The notes beneath the pieces were generated by a model. That model had not been told where the DNA came from and did no database searches. It saw only the letters and a list, made by a program, of their open reading frames with translations. From JAEXOD01 sp963667875 (GTDB lineage: Bacteria > Bacteroidota > Ignavibacteria > Ignavibacteriales > Melioribacteraceae): a stretch of 64,000 nt of DNA. Shown here one piece after another: positions 18,330 through 26,638 of this stretch. The stretch is taken from positions 310,001 through 374,000 of the forward strand of contig CAXXGC010000003.1 in NCBI GenBank assembly GCA_963667875.2, read 5' to 3'. Each line of letters opens with the position of its first letter. The first letter of the stretch is position 1. The position numbers and the translations under genes were made by a program.

Positions 18330-19404
18330 TGTTTTTGTATTGGTAATGTTATTTGGCTGTGCTCCTCAAAAAGTGATTGTTAAAGAACCGGTTGAGGTAA
18401 TAAAAGAAGTTGTTGTTGAAAAAGAAGTTCAAGGTCCTCCCGTAATTTTGTACGAAATTCCACCCGATTGGAAAGACGCAGACAAAAAAGCCGATAAAAT
18501 AAAATATTTTACTCCTTTTTTAACGGATAAAAAGTTTTTTATCGATCCCGGACACGGTGGTAAAGATAGAAGAGGTAAAAGTCAGGATGGGAAAATTGTT
18601 GAAGCTGATGTAAATTTACGTATAGCTTTGTTTTTACGCGGTTATTTGGAAAAAGCAGGCGCAAGGGTAATATTATCACGCGATGCTGATTCAACGGTTG
18701 ATTTAAAATATCGATCTGTATTGGCTAACGAAAGCGGAGCTGATTTTTTTATAAGTATTCATCATAATGCTCCTGGAGCGGACGGTGACAATTATACTAA
18801 TTTTACATCTACCTATTATCATGCAACAGAAGATGATTATGAATATGAAGCATGTGAAAGAGATTTAGCTAGGTTTATTCAACGCGATTTATCGTATGTT
18901 ATGAGCAATTCAAACGGACTTGGTTCATTTGACGGGACCTATTCCGATTATAATATTTATCCAAAGGAAGGATTTTCCGTATTAAGAAGAACAGATATTC
19001 CATCCGTTTTGGTTGAAGCCTCCTTTTTTACAAACAGAAGAGAACAACAACGACTTAACAGTGAAGAATTTAATGATATTCAAGCATGGGGTATTTTTAG
19101 AGGAATAGGCAGATATTTGGTTAATGGAATTCCAACTGTTTCCTTTGTTAGAGAAAAAACAATAAAAAAGGGTAATAGTTTAAGTCTGCAATTTTTATTA
19201 CAGGATGAAAAAGGAATTAATAAAAAAAGCATTGAAGTCTTGTTTGATAAAGAAGAAGTTGAGTTTAAATATTCACCCGAAGACGGTATTATAACAATTA
19301 AGATGGAAGATGTAAAAAAAGGGGAACATGAAGTAAAGGTGACCGCCGCCAATAAAAACGGAAATCACACTTTACCATTTATTCAAAAAGTGATTGTTAA
19401 ATAA
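18310..19404 (+). CDS. N-acetylmuramoyl-L-alanine amidase, lipoprotein
   Basis: The 364-residue product has lipobox MLFGC (Cys 17) and a charged Val/Lys/Glu-rich linker. An Amidase_3 catalytic domain (about 75-275) cleaves the lactam-peptide bond of peptidoglycan. The zinc ligands and catalytic Glu are visible in IDPGHGGKD, GKIVEADVNL, ISIHHNA and SVLVEASFFTN. A C-terminal beta domain (about 275-364) is not recognised. The start overlaps the helicase gene by 20 nt and has AAGGAA at good spacing. The stop abuts the stop of the convergent transporter gene with no spacer. Confidence 0.9.
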   Translation: MKKIIISVFVLVMLFGCAPQKVIVKEPVEVIKEVVVEKEVQGPPVILYEIPPDWKDADKKADKIKYFTPFLTDKKFFIDPGHGGKDRRGKSQDGKIVEADVNLRIALFLRGYLEKAGARVILSRDADSTVDLKYRSVLANESGADFFISIHHNAPGADGDNYTNFTSTYYHATEDDYEYEACERDLARFIQRDLSYVMSNSNGLGSFDGTYSDYNIYPKEGFSVLRRTDIPSVLVEASFFTNRREQQRLNSEEFNDIQAWGIFRGIGRYLVNGIPTVSFVREKTIKKGNSLSLQFLLQDEKGINKKSIEVLFDKEEVEFKYSPEDGIITIKMEDVKKGEHEVKVTAANKNGNHTLPFIQKVIVK

Positions 19405-20754
19405 TTATTTAACCTTTTTAGCGTCAATTCTATTTGTAACAACCCAAAATATAAATAAAGCTATAGCTGCAACACAACCAATAAAAAAGAAATAATACCA
19501 AATATAATGGGCATGAGCATAATATGCCGCTTTTTGCGCTGCTGTAATTCCGGCCGGTAATGTTTTAGGATCCGGGCAATAAGCATCTAATAAAAATCCC
19601 GAAAGAATAAATCCGATTAATGCCGAGAAGAATGAATGTAAATGGCTGAAACCTAAAAACATTCCTTCTTCTCCTTTTGGAGCTTGAAAAGAAAAATATT
19701 CAAGAAATCTTGGTGAAATAAAACACTCGGCTAAACCTTGAATAGCAATACCAATAATTAACATAACGGTTAAAGGATAAGCCTCAAATAAACCAAAAAA
19801 TGAAATTGTATTCCCTAATATTCCTTCAAGACCATGACTAAATGACATAGCCAATGCGGAAAAAGGCATTAATATCATTCCAACAAGCATAGATGTAACG
19901 GCTAATTTGTTTCTCATCAACTGAGTAACAAATACAACAAAAATTACAACAACAAGCGGATTAACATTTGCAAACCATTCCGGTTTAGCATTATCACCCA
20001 TCAAACGTATTACATATTTGGGCATTGTTGCATAAAGCTGATTTTGGATTGTCCAAAATCCGGCTACAATAAAAGTAAGTATAATTAAACGGGGAGTAGT
20101 AAATATTTTAATTAACGCATTAAAAACATCTTTCACCGATTTTTTATTATTGTTTTCATTAACTCTTTCTTTAAAAGCAAAAATTGCAAACAACAAAGCT
20201 AAAATAGCCATAGCTGAAGAAAAGAAATTAACATATTCAAGTCCAATACCCTGTCTAACGTAAGGTACAAAAGTCTTACCACTGAATGAACCTATATTAA
20301 CAACCCAATAAAATAACGAAAAACCTCTTGCTCTATTTGCTTCGTTTGTTGTTTTTGCTACTGTACCTGTAATTAAAGGTTTTATAAAAGACGCGCCAAT
20401 TAGCACAATTCCAAGCTCCAAAACTACAGCAAATTTTGTAGTAAAAACACCAAGTAAAAAATAACCAATTGCCAAAAGGCTAAAAGCTAAAATTAAACCT
20501 CTTCTAAATCCAATTTTATCGGATATTGCGCCAACAAAAGGAGGTAAAAAATATAATCCGGCAAAAAATATACCTGCAATTACACCTGTTTCTTTATCGG
20601 TAAAATTAACAACATCGGTTAAATATAATGTTAAAACAATAAAAAATCCGTAATAAGCAGCTCTTTCCAACAATTCCATTAAATTAGCAAGCCAAAACTC
20701 TTTAGGAAATTTCCAAGTCTGTTGATCTTTTTCGATTTTACTATTTTTTGTCAT
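19405..20754 (-). CDS. POT/MFS-family transporter
   Basis: This membrane protein of 449 residues has about 12-14 helices. The first helix carries ELLERAAYYG, matching the E-x-x-E-R-x-x-Y-Y-G motif of proton-dependent oligopeptide transporters, and the following loop has the MFS pattern GAISDKIGFRRGL. The overall divergence means the substrate (peptide, nucleoside or other) cannot be named. The gene lies 38 bp downstream of the zinc-enzyme gene on the same strand, and a small operon is likely. The stop is directly adjacent to that of the convergent amidase gene. Confidence 0.8.
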   Translation of the reverse strand: MTKNSKIEKDQQTWKFPKEFWLANLMELLERAAYYGFFIVLTLYLTDVVNFTDKETGVIAGIFFAGLYFLPPFVGAISDKIGFRRGLILAFSLLAIGYFLLGVFTTKFAVVLELGIVLIGASFIKPLITGTVAKTTNEANRARGFSLFYWVVNIGSFSGKTFVPYVRQGIGLEYVNFFSSAMAILALLFAIFAFKERVNENNNKKSVKDVFNALIKIFTTPRLIILTFIVAGFWTIQNQLYATMPKYVIRLMGDNAKPEWFANVNPLVVVIFVVFVTQLMRNKLAVTSMLVGMILMPFSALAMSFSHGLEGILGNTISFFGLFEAYPLTVMLIIGIAIQGLAECFISPRFLEYFSFQAPKGEEGMFLGFSHLHSFFSALIGFILSGFLLDAYCPDPKTLPAGITAAQKAAYYAHAHYIWYYFFFIGCVAAIALFIFWVVTNRIDAKKVK

Positions 20755-20792
20755 AAATTCCTTTGGGTTGTTTAATTAGATAATCAAATTTA

Positions 20793-21629
20793 TTATTGTA
20801 TTAGGTTTTCAATTTTTGGCTGCCCGGCTTTTAACCATGCGGAATAAATATATGATGCCACATCTTTTGCCGCACCATTCATTTGTACTAATGTTATATG
20901 TTCGGTTTTTTCCCACAATAAACTAAGATAGTTTTGTTCATATTTGTAACCGGTTAAGTTTCCTGCAATTAAATCGGTGGTTAAAATAACAGGTATTAAT
21001 GAAAAAGAACCTTCAACCGTATTAAATGATTTTTTTAATGGATTATCAATAACACTAATTTGTTGATTATAAAATCCGTTTTTTATATTTTCTAAAAACA
21101 TATCAACCATTTTGGATTCATATCTGCTGTGAATTCCTTTTTGATTGGTTAGCTGCCCGTCATAATTTGTTGTGGTATGTAATGGCATATACGAATCTTC
21201 AACAAAATGAGCCAAATCGGAAGTATACAAATAAATTAACTTTGTATCTTTGGATTCAAATGCTTTAACCAAATTATTAAATGATTTTTCAATTACCCAA
21301 GGTAATGTACCATTTGCTTTAATTGTACTGTCGGAATATATGGTTAATAACGAATCGTACGATTCAATCATTTTCCCTTCATTAAATTCTTTGTAAAAAT
21401 CTATATCAATATAATGCCATGGTGCTTGATCTTTATTATATTTAATTCTTCTATCAGGATCGTTTGCTTTTGCTACTATAGAATCTTGATAGGCTTGAGT
21501 AAAAGGGATATTAGCTTTTAATAGAACAAAAGCTTGAGTAGTAATTACTATATGTCCGTTTCGTCCCCACCCAAAAATTGAAGTGGCTATTAAAAAATAA
21601 AAAATTGTTTTATTTATAAATTTGTTCAT
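20793..21629 (-). CDS. Exported Zn-dependent phospholipase C / S1-P1 nuclease-fold protein
   Basis: The 278-residue product has signal peptide 1-20. The predicted mature protein starts WGRNGH, and in this superfamily an N-terminal Trp and a His near position 6 bind zinc. Further ligands follow in order: NDPDRR, WHYID, LAHFVEDSYMPLH (H-x3-D-x5-H) and HSRYE. The final H-x3-E is the form seen in zinc phospholipase C, while S1/P1 nucleases usually have Asp there. A periplasmic or secreted phosphodiesterase acting on lipid or nucleic acid is inferred. It is the first gene of a two-gene minus-strand unit with the transporter. Confidence 0.78.
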   Translation of the reverse strand: MNKFINKTIFYFLIATSIFGWGRNGHIVITTQAFVLLKANIPFTQAYQDSIVAKANDPDRRIKYNKDQAPWHYIDIDFYKEFNEGKMIESYDSLLTIYSDSTIKANGTLPWVIEKSFNNLVKAFESKDTKLIYLYTSDLAHFVEDSYMPLHTTTNYDGQLTNQKGIHSRYESKMVDMFLENIKNGFYNQQISVIDNPLKKSFNTVEGSFSLIPVILTTDLIAGNLTGYKYEQNYLSLLWEKTEHITLVQMNGAAKDVASYIYSAWLKAGQPKIENLIQ

Positions 21630-21865
21630 TGTTTTTCCTAAAATAATTTAGTTTATTAAGTTATTTTTAATAATTATCGTTCCGGAAATTTTGATTTCTG
21701 CTGATTAAAATACAGGTATTGTATTAATAATAATTATTATAAATGCAATTTATAATAACTTTTGTTATACATCAATACGATTTTTAAGATACTGTTTTTT
21801 TTATTCGTATCTTACTAAAATATTTAGTAACTTAAGGTAATTTTTATAAATAACTTGGGATTTAT

Positions 21866-23068
21866 ATGTTTACAAAAGATATTATCGAACTGGAAGAAAA
21901 ATATGGTGCACATAATTATCATCCGCTTGATGTAGTTATTGATAGAGGTTTAGGAGTATGGGTATATGATATTGAAGGGAATAAATACCTGGATTGTTTA
22001 GCCGCTTATTCTGCTGTTAATCAGGGTCATTGCCATCCAAGAATAATAAAAACACTTAAGCAACAAGCCGAAAAGATAACTTTAACTTCAAGAGCTTTTA
22101 GAAATAGCCAATTGCCGTTTTTTTATAAGGAACTTAGCGATTTAACCGGATATAAAATGATTTTACCTATGAATTCCGGTGCGGAAGCTGTTGAAACAGC
22201 ATTAAAAGCTTCAAGAAAATGGGGATACAAAGTTAAAGGTGTTGAAGAAAATAAAGCTGAAATAATTTGCTGCAGAAACAATTTTGGCGGGCGGACTATT
22301 TCAATTATTAGTTTTTCGACAGAAGAACAGTATAAAGACGGATTTGGCCCATTAACTCCGGGTTTTAAAATTGTAACATATGGTGATGCTACCGATTTGG
22401 AAAAAGCAATAACACCAAACACAGTAGCTTTTATTGTTGAACCTATTCAGGGAGAAGGCGGAGTAGTTGTTCCTCCGGCAGGTTATTTAAAAGCAGCATT
22501 TGATATTTGTAAAAAAAATAATGTTTTATTTATTGCCGATGAAATTCAAAGCGGATTGGGAAGAAGCGGAAAACTGTTTGCTTTTATGTACGAAGATATT
22601 ATTCCCGATGTTGTAATAGTTGGCAAAGCTTTATCCGGCGGTTGTTACCCTGTATCGGCTGTATTATCAGGTCCTGAAGTACTGGGAGTATTTAATCCTG
22701 GCGACCATGGTTCAACATTTGGCGGAAATCCTCTTGGTGCTGCAATTGCACGCAAAGCTATAAGAGTGCTTATTGAAGAAAAAATGATTGAAAACTCATA
22801 TAATATGGGTATTTATTTTAGAGAAAAATTAACCGCAGTCGGTTCACCTCATGTTAAAGAAGTTAGAGGAAAAGGTTTATTTATTGGTGTTGAATTAAAT
22901 CCTGAAGCAAAAGGCGCAAGAAGATTTTGCGAAGCATTAATGAAAAAAGGACTATTATGCAAAGAAACACACGATAATGTTATTCGTTTTGCTCCTCCTT
23001 TAGTTATTACCAAAGAAGAAATAGATTGGGCTATGGAAAGAATTAGTGAAGTTCTTTTAATGGACTAA
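21866..23068 (+). CDS. rocD: Ornithine--oxo-acid aminotransferase
   Basis: This class III PLP aminotransferase of 400 residues moves the delta-amino group of ornithine to 2-oxoglutarate, giving glutamate semialdehyde. Visible are YGAHNYHPLDVVIDRGLGV at the N-terminus (typical of RocD), MNSGAEAVETALK, EPIQGEGGV, IADEIQSGLGRSGKLF and the PLP-lysine in VIVGKALSGG. No neighbouring arginine or proline gene exists. It is a single-gene unit with its own terminator. Confidence 0.93.
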   Translation: MFTKDIIELEEKYGAHNYHPLDVVIDRGLGVWVYDIEGNKYLDCLAAYSAVNQGHCHPRIIKTLKQQAEKITLTSRAFRNSQLPFFYKELSDLTGYKMILPMNSGAEAVETALKASRKWGYKVKGVEENKAEIICCRNNFGGRTISIISFSTEEQYKDGFGPLTPGFKIVTYGDATDLEKAITPNTVAFIVEPIQGEGGVVVPPAGYLKAAFDICKKNNVLFIADEIQSGLGRSGKLFAFMYEDIIPDVVIVGKALSGGCYPVSAVLSGPEVLGVFNPGDHGSTFGGNPLGAAIARKAIRVLIEEKMIENSYNMGIYFREKLTAVGSPHVKEVRGKGLFIGVELNPEAKGARRFCEALMKKGLLCKETHDNVIRFAPPLVITKEEIDWAMERISEVLLMD

Positions 23069-23091
23069 TTAATATAATAAATAATTTTTAT

Positions 23092-23130
23092 AAAAGCTGT
23101 TTCTCTATTTTAAGAGAGCAGCTTTTTTTT
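23092..23130 (+). terminator. Terminator of rocD
   Basis: AAAAGCTG (from 23092) pairs with CAGCTTTT, with an internal TCTCT/AGAGA extension and a run of eight T residues. It begins 24 nt after the stop. Confidence 0.85.
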
Positions 23131-23219
23131 ATCTCAGATAAGTCATTAGAAATTAAAAGTTTGGAATAATAAGGTATATGTTTGGTACATGTATAAACAG
23201 AATATTATATGTTTACAGG

Positions 23220-23252
23220 TATCAGTACCGCAAGGCGGGAGCGAAATGTTTA
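23220..23252 (+). repeat. GC-box dispersed repeat, copy 1
   Basis: TATCAGTACCGCAAGGCGGG plus a following GCGAAATGTTT. An inverted copy lies at 23748-23776, with only a few changes (CAAGGCGGGAG versus CAATGCGGGAC). The GC-rich core stands out in AT-rich spacer DNA and forms a small hairpin. Confidence 0.7.
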
Positions 23253-23296
23253 AGAAAAACAAACCACACCAACATCGGTTTTAACTAAAGCGATAG

Positions 23297-23643
23297 ATGT
23301 CGCATAATAAGGTATTTATATTTACTATTGGAGAATTAAGCTTATTCATTAACAAAACATTGATTTGAACATTATTTTATTTGGTTTATAAATGAGGACT
23401 AAAGCCCATATTTTTTTACTTGCATCATGCCACACCACAAATAATGGGGTTATATAAACCCATAACATGTTATTATTTAGCTATATATACTTATTTGATT
23501 ACTTTAAATAACCCCAGTCTTTAGGCTGGGGGCTACATAAAAAAGAGATTTGGGCTTTAGCCCTGACTGTTTTGAGACAAAATTATTTGTATATTGTATC
23601 AATAGGTTCAACACCTTTTTTCCACTATTTACTTATGCGACAT
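23297..23643. repeat. MITE-like element with ATGTCGCATAA inverted ends (A)
   Basis: It is bounded by ATGTCGCATAA (23297-23307) and its exact inverse TTATGCGACAT (23633-23643). The right part contains two hairpins, CCCCAGTCTTTAGGCTGGGG (23511-23530) and GGGCTTTAGCCC (23552-23563), and a degenerate left part carries ACTAAAGCCC. The same module order recurs near 30.2 and 41.5 kb. No gene lies inside. The whole rocD-nfnA gap (23132-24103) is otherwise non-coding. Past 23776 I see only AT-rich DNA with the nfnA promoter. Confidence 0.6.
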
Positions 23644-23747
23644 TAACCTGTGGAGCGATATTAAAATTTCGTAACATATGGTCTTGTAAGATGTTAGGTG
23701 TCGCCCCTGTGGGGCTTATTATGTGTCCGTGGGCTGATTCTGCTATA

Positions 23748-23776
23748 AACGTTTCGTCCCGCATTGCGGTACTGAT
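23748..23776 (-). repeat. GC-box dispersed repeat, copy 2 (inverted)
   Basis: The reverse complement of the copy at 23220, reading AACGTTTCGTCCCGC then ATTGCGGTACTGATA. A GCCCCTGTGGGGC hairpin lies 40 bp to its left (23703-23715). Confidence 0.7.
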
Positions 23777-24103
23777 ATATCTTGCTTTTCATATATCGCA
23801 ATTTTATGAGTTTTTGTAAAAAAAAAATAAAAATATAAGCTGATTAAAATATTTTTATATGAATAGTTGATATAAATAAATACGCTATATGGTTAAAGGA
23901 ACTTATTATATTATAATGATTTAGCTGATCTATTCCAAATGAAAATTGTTAGTGTTCCATTTCAAACGACTATTTTGGGTTTATTACGCAACTCGATGTC
24001 TTATCCAACACCTACCGCCTTTTTATCTTTTAGTATTTTACCTAACATTTTTGTAAATTTTAAAGCTAAATTATAAAAATTATATTTTGTTTAGGAAAAT
24101 TAA

Positions 24104-24961
24104 ATGAATAAAATTGTATATAAACAACAGCTTTCAAAGGATGTTTATTTGATGAAAGTAAACGCACCGCTAATTGCTGAAGAAAGAGAAGCGGGGCAAT
24201 TTATTATTCTACAGTTGGATGATGATTACGGCGAAAGAATACCATTAACAATTGCCGATGCCGATAACCAAGCAGGTACAATAACACTAATATTTCAAGT
24301 TGTTGGAAAAACCACTCAAAAGCTTTCAATGTTAAATGTTGATGATAATATAACAAGTATTGTTGGTCCGCTTGGAAAACCAACCCATATACAAAATTTT
24401 GGTACAGCTGTTTGTATTGGCGGCGGAATAGGTGTGGCTCCGTTACATCCTATTGCCCAGGCACTTAAAAAAGCAGGCAACAAAGTTATTATAATTGTTG
24501 GTGCAAGAACAAAAGAACTTATAATACTTGAAGAAGAAATGAAACAGATTGCCGATGAATTTATTGTATGCACAGATGACGGCAGTTATGGACGAAAATG
24601 TTTGGTTACCGAACCGCTGAAAGAAATATGCGAAAGAGAACCTAAACCCGATATAGCAATTGCAATAGGACCTCCGGTAATGATGAAATTTTGCTCGTTA
24701 ACAACAAAACCGTATAATGTATTTACTCAAGTATCGTTAAATACAATAATGGTTGACGGAACAGGTATGTGCGGAGGATGCAGGGTTAATGTTGGAAAAG
24801 AAATTAAATTTGTTTGTGTTGACGGACCCGAATTTGACGGACATTTAGTTGATTTTGATAATATGATAAGCAGACTTAACGCATATAAACAAATTGAACG
24901 GGAAGCCCACAATTGTTTTTTGGAAAACGAAATGAAATTACGAGGTAAAAATGGAATTTAG
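24104..24961 (+). CDS. nfnA: NfnA-like ferredoxin:NADP oxidoreductase FAD/2Fe-2S subunit
   Basis: The 285-residue ferredoxin-reductase-fold protein has an N-terminal FAD domain (PLTIADAD at the flavin site), an NAD-binding domain with VCIGGGIGVAPLHPIA, and a C-terminal cysteine cluster (GMCGGCRVNVG and FVCVDGPEFDGH) that binds 2Fe-2S. This layout is that of NfnA/sulfide dehydrogenase SudB, the small subunit of the electron-bifurcating NADH-dependent ferredoxin:NADP reductase. It overlaps the large-subunit gene by 11 nt, as expected for NfnAB. The alternative, a non-bifurcating sulfide dehydrogenase, cannot be excluded. Confidence 0.88.
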   Translation: MNKIVYKQQLSKDVYLMKVNAPLIAEEREAGQFIILQLDDDYGERIPLTIADADNQAGTITLIFQVVGKTTQKLSMLNVDDNITSIVGPLGKPTHIQNFGTAVCIGGGIGVAPLHPIAQALKKAGNKVIIIVGARTKELIILEEEMKQIADEFIVCTDDGSYGRKCLVTEPLKEICEREPKPDIAIAIGPPVMMKFCSLTTKPYNVFTQVSLNTIMVDGTGMCGGCRVNVGKEIKFVCVDGPEFDGHLVDFDNMISRLNAYKQIEREAHNCFLENEMKLRGKNGI

Positions 24962-26444
24962 GTCACCCGAAGAAATTTCAAATGAAGCTAAAGAAATGAT
25001 AATAAATTATATTAATAGAGAAGAACAGCTAAAACCTAAAGAAAGAATGTTAATTCCGCCGCAAGATATGCCGGTGCAAAATCCTGATGAAAGAAGAAAA
25101 AATTTGCAGGAAGTTGCTATTGGATATACTCAGGAACAGGCTCGTTTAGAAGCAATGAGGTGCCTGCAATGCGTTAAAAAAACATGTGTGCCCGATTGTC
25201 CCGTTAGTATTGACATACCCGGCTTTATTAAACATGTTGCCTCCGGTGATTTTGAAAAAGCAGCCGGAGTAATAAAAGAATCAAGTTTATTGCCGTCTAT
25301 CTGCGGTCGTGTTTGCCCGCAGGAAGTACAATGCCAAAAAAATTGCAACGTTGGCAAGGCATTAAAAAGTGTTGATAAATCGGTGGCAATAGGCCGGCTT
25401 GAACGTTTTATTGCAGATTGGGAAAGGGAAACCGGAAAATTTGTGCTGCCCGAAATTAAACCGGAAACGGGTAAAAAAGTTGCTATTGTTGGCAGCGGCC
25501 CGGCAGGTTTAGTAGTTGCCGCGGATGTTAGAAGGGAAGGTCATCATGTAACAATTTTTGAAGCTTTTCATAAATTGGGCGGAGTAATGCGGTATGGTAT
25601 TCCTGAATTTAGACTGCCAAACGATATAGTTGATGAAGAAATTGAAAAATTAACAAAAATGGGTGTTGAAATACAAACAAATTTTGTTGTTGGCAGAACT
25701 AGAAAATTAGTAGATTTAATTGAAAAAGACGGTTACGATGCTGTTTTTGTAGGTACAGGTGCCGGACTTCCGATGTTTATGGGTATTCCAGGCGAAAATT
25801 ATGTGGGAGTATTTTCCGCAAACGAATATTTAACCCGCGCAAATTTAATGCGTGCTTATGAAGTTGGAAAAGCCGATACTCCAATATTCCCTTCAAAACG
25901 TGTTGCTGTGCTTGGGGGCGGAAACGTTGCTATGGATGCAGCCAGAATGGCTGTTAGATTAGGAGCCGAAAGAGTATCGGTAGTTTATAGAAGAACCGAA
26001 GTTGAAATGCCTGCACGAAAAGAAGAAGTTGAACACGCAAAAGAAGAAGGTGTTGAGTTTTTATTTTTACAAAACGCAAAAACAATTATTGGCAGCGCAG
26101 ACGGCCGAGTTACCGGAATGGAATGTTTAAGATATGAACTTGGTGAACCGGATAGTTCGGGCAGAAGAAGACCGGTTGTAATTCCAAACAGCGAGTTTAT
26201 TTTAGATGTTGATACAGTAATAGTAGCAATAGGCAACGGAAGTAATCCTTTAATAGCCCAAACAACACCTTTAATGCAGGTGACCAAATGGGGCAATATA
26301 ATAGTTGATGAAAATCAAAAAACTTCAATTGACAAAATATTTGCCGGCGGTGATATTGTTCTTGGTGCAGCCACAGTTATTTTAGCTATGGGTGAAGGGA
26401 GACGCGCCGCCAAAGCTATTAATGAACTATTGGCAAAAGCATAA
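24951..26444 (+). CDS. nfnB: NfnB-like large subunit (glutamate synthase small-chain family)
   Basis: This flavoprotein of 497 residues has N-terminal cysteine motifs for two 4Fe-4S clusters (CLQCVKKTCVPDCPV about residues 64-78, and CGRVCPQEVQCQKNC about 117-131). A FAD-binding fold VAIVGSGPAGLVVAADVRRE, YGIPEFRLP and an NADPH fold VAVLGGGNVAMDAARMAVR follow. The family covers GltD/GltA small chains and NfnB. With nfnA directly upstream and no glutamate synthase large chain in the window, NfnB is the better call. It would balance NADH, NADPH and ferredoxin in the cytoplasm. Confidence 0.88.
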   Translation: MEFRSPEEISNEAKEMIINYINREEQLKPKERMLIPPQDMPVQNPDERRKNLQEVAIGYTQEQARLEAMRCLQCVKKTCVPDCPVSIDIPGFIKHVASGDFEKAAGVIKESSLLPSICGRVCPQEVQCQKNCNVGKALKSVDKSVAIGRLERFIADWERETGKFVLPEIKPETGKKVAIVGSGPAGLVVAADVRREGHHVTIFEAFHKLGGVMRYGIPEFRLPNDIVDEEIEKLTKMGVEIQTNFVVGRTRKLVDLIEKDGYDAVFVGTGAGLPMFMGIPGENYVGVFSANEYLTRANLMRAYEVGKADTPIFPSKRVAVLGGGNVAMDAARMAVRLGAERVSVVYRRTEVEMPARKEEVEHAKEEGVEFLFLQNAKTIIGSADGRVTGMECLRYELGEPDSSGRRRPVVIPNSEFILDVDTVIVAIGNGSNPLIAQTTPLMQVTKWGNIIVDENQKTSIDKIFAGGDIVLGAATVILAMGEGRRAAKAINELLAKA

Positions 26445-26540
26445 AAACGGTTTTAGGATAAAGGTACGGTTTGAAAATGGGTATATAAATTCCTTTTTGG
26501 GTTGTTTACAGTATGTTGAAATATAGAATTGTATGTGTGG

Positions 26541-26606
26541 GTGTTGCATAAAAAAATATATGAATAAATTTTCTATGGTATATCAATAATCCGTCTTTTG
26601 CGACAA
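26541..26606. repeat. Minimal copy of the ATGYCGCATAA inverted-end element
   Basis: GTGTTGCATAA (26541-26551) faces TTTTGCGACAA (26596-26606) across about 45 bp. Both resemble the ends of the elements at 23297 and 29652. It lies between two convergent genes, where no terminator is visible. Confidence 0.4.
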
Positions 26607-26638
26607 CCATTCATTAAATTCTATTATGCTAAAAATAT

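Noticed and set aside
23550..23819. 89-codon open frame on the plus strand between rocD and nfnA
   Set aside because: It runs through hairpin repeats on a dispersed element, has no ribosome site and no protein-like pattern.
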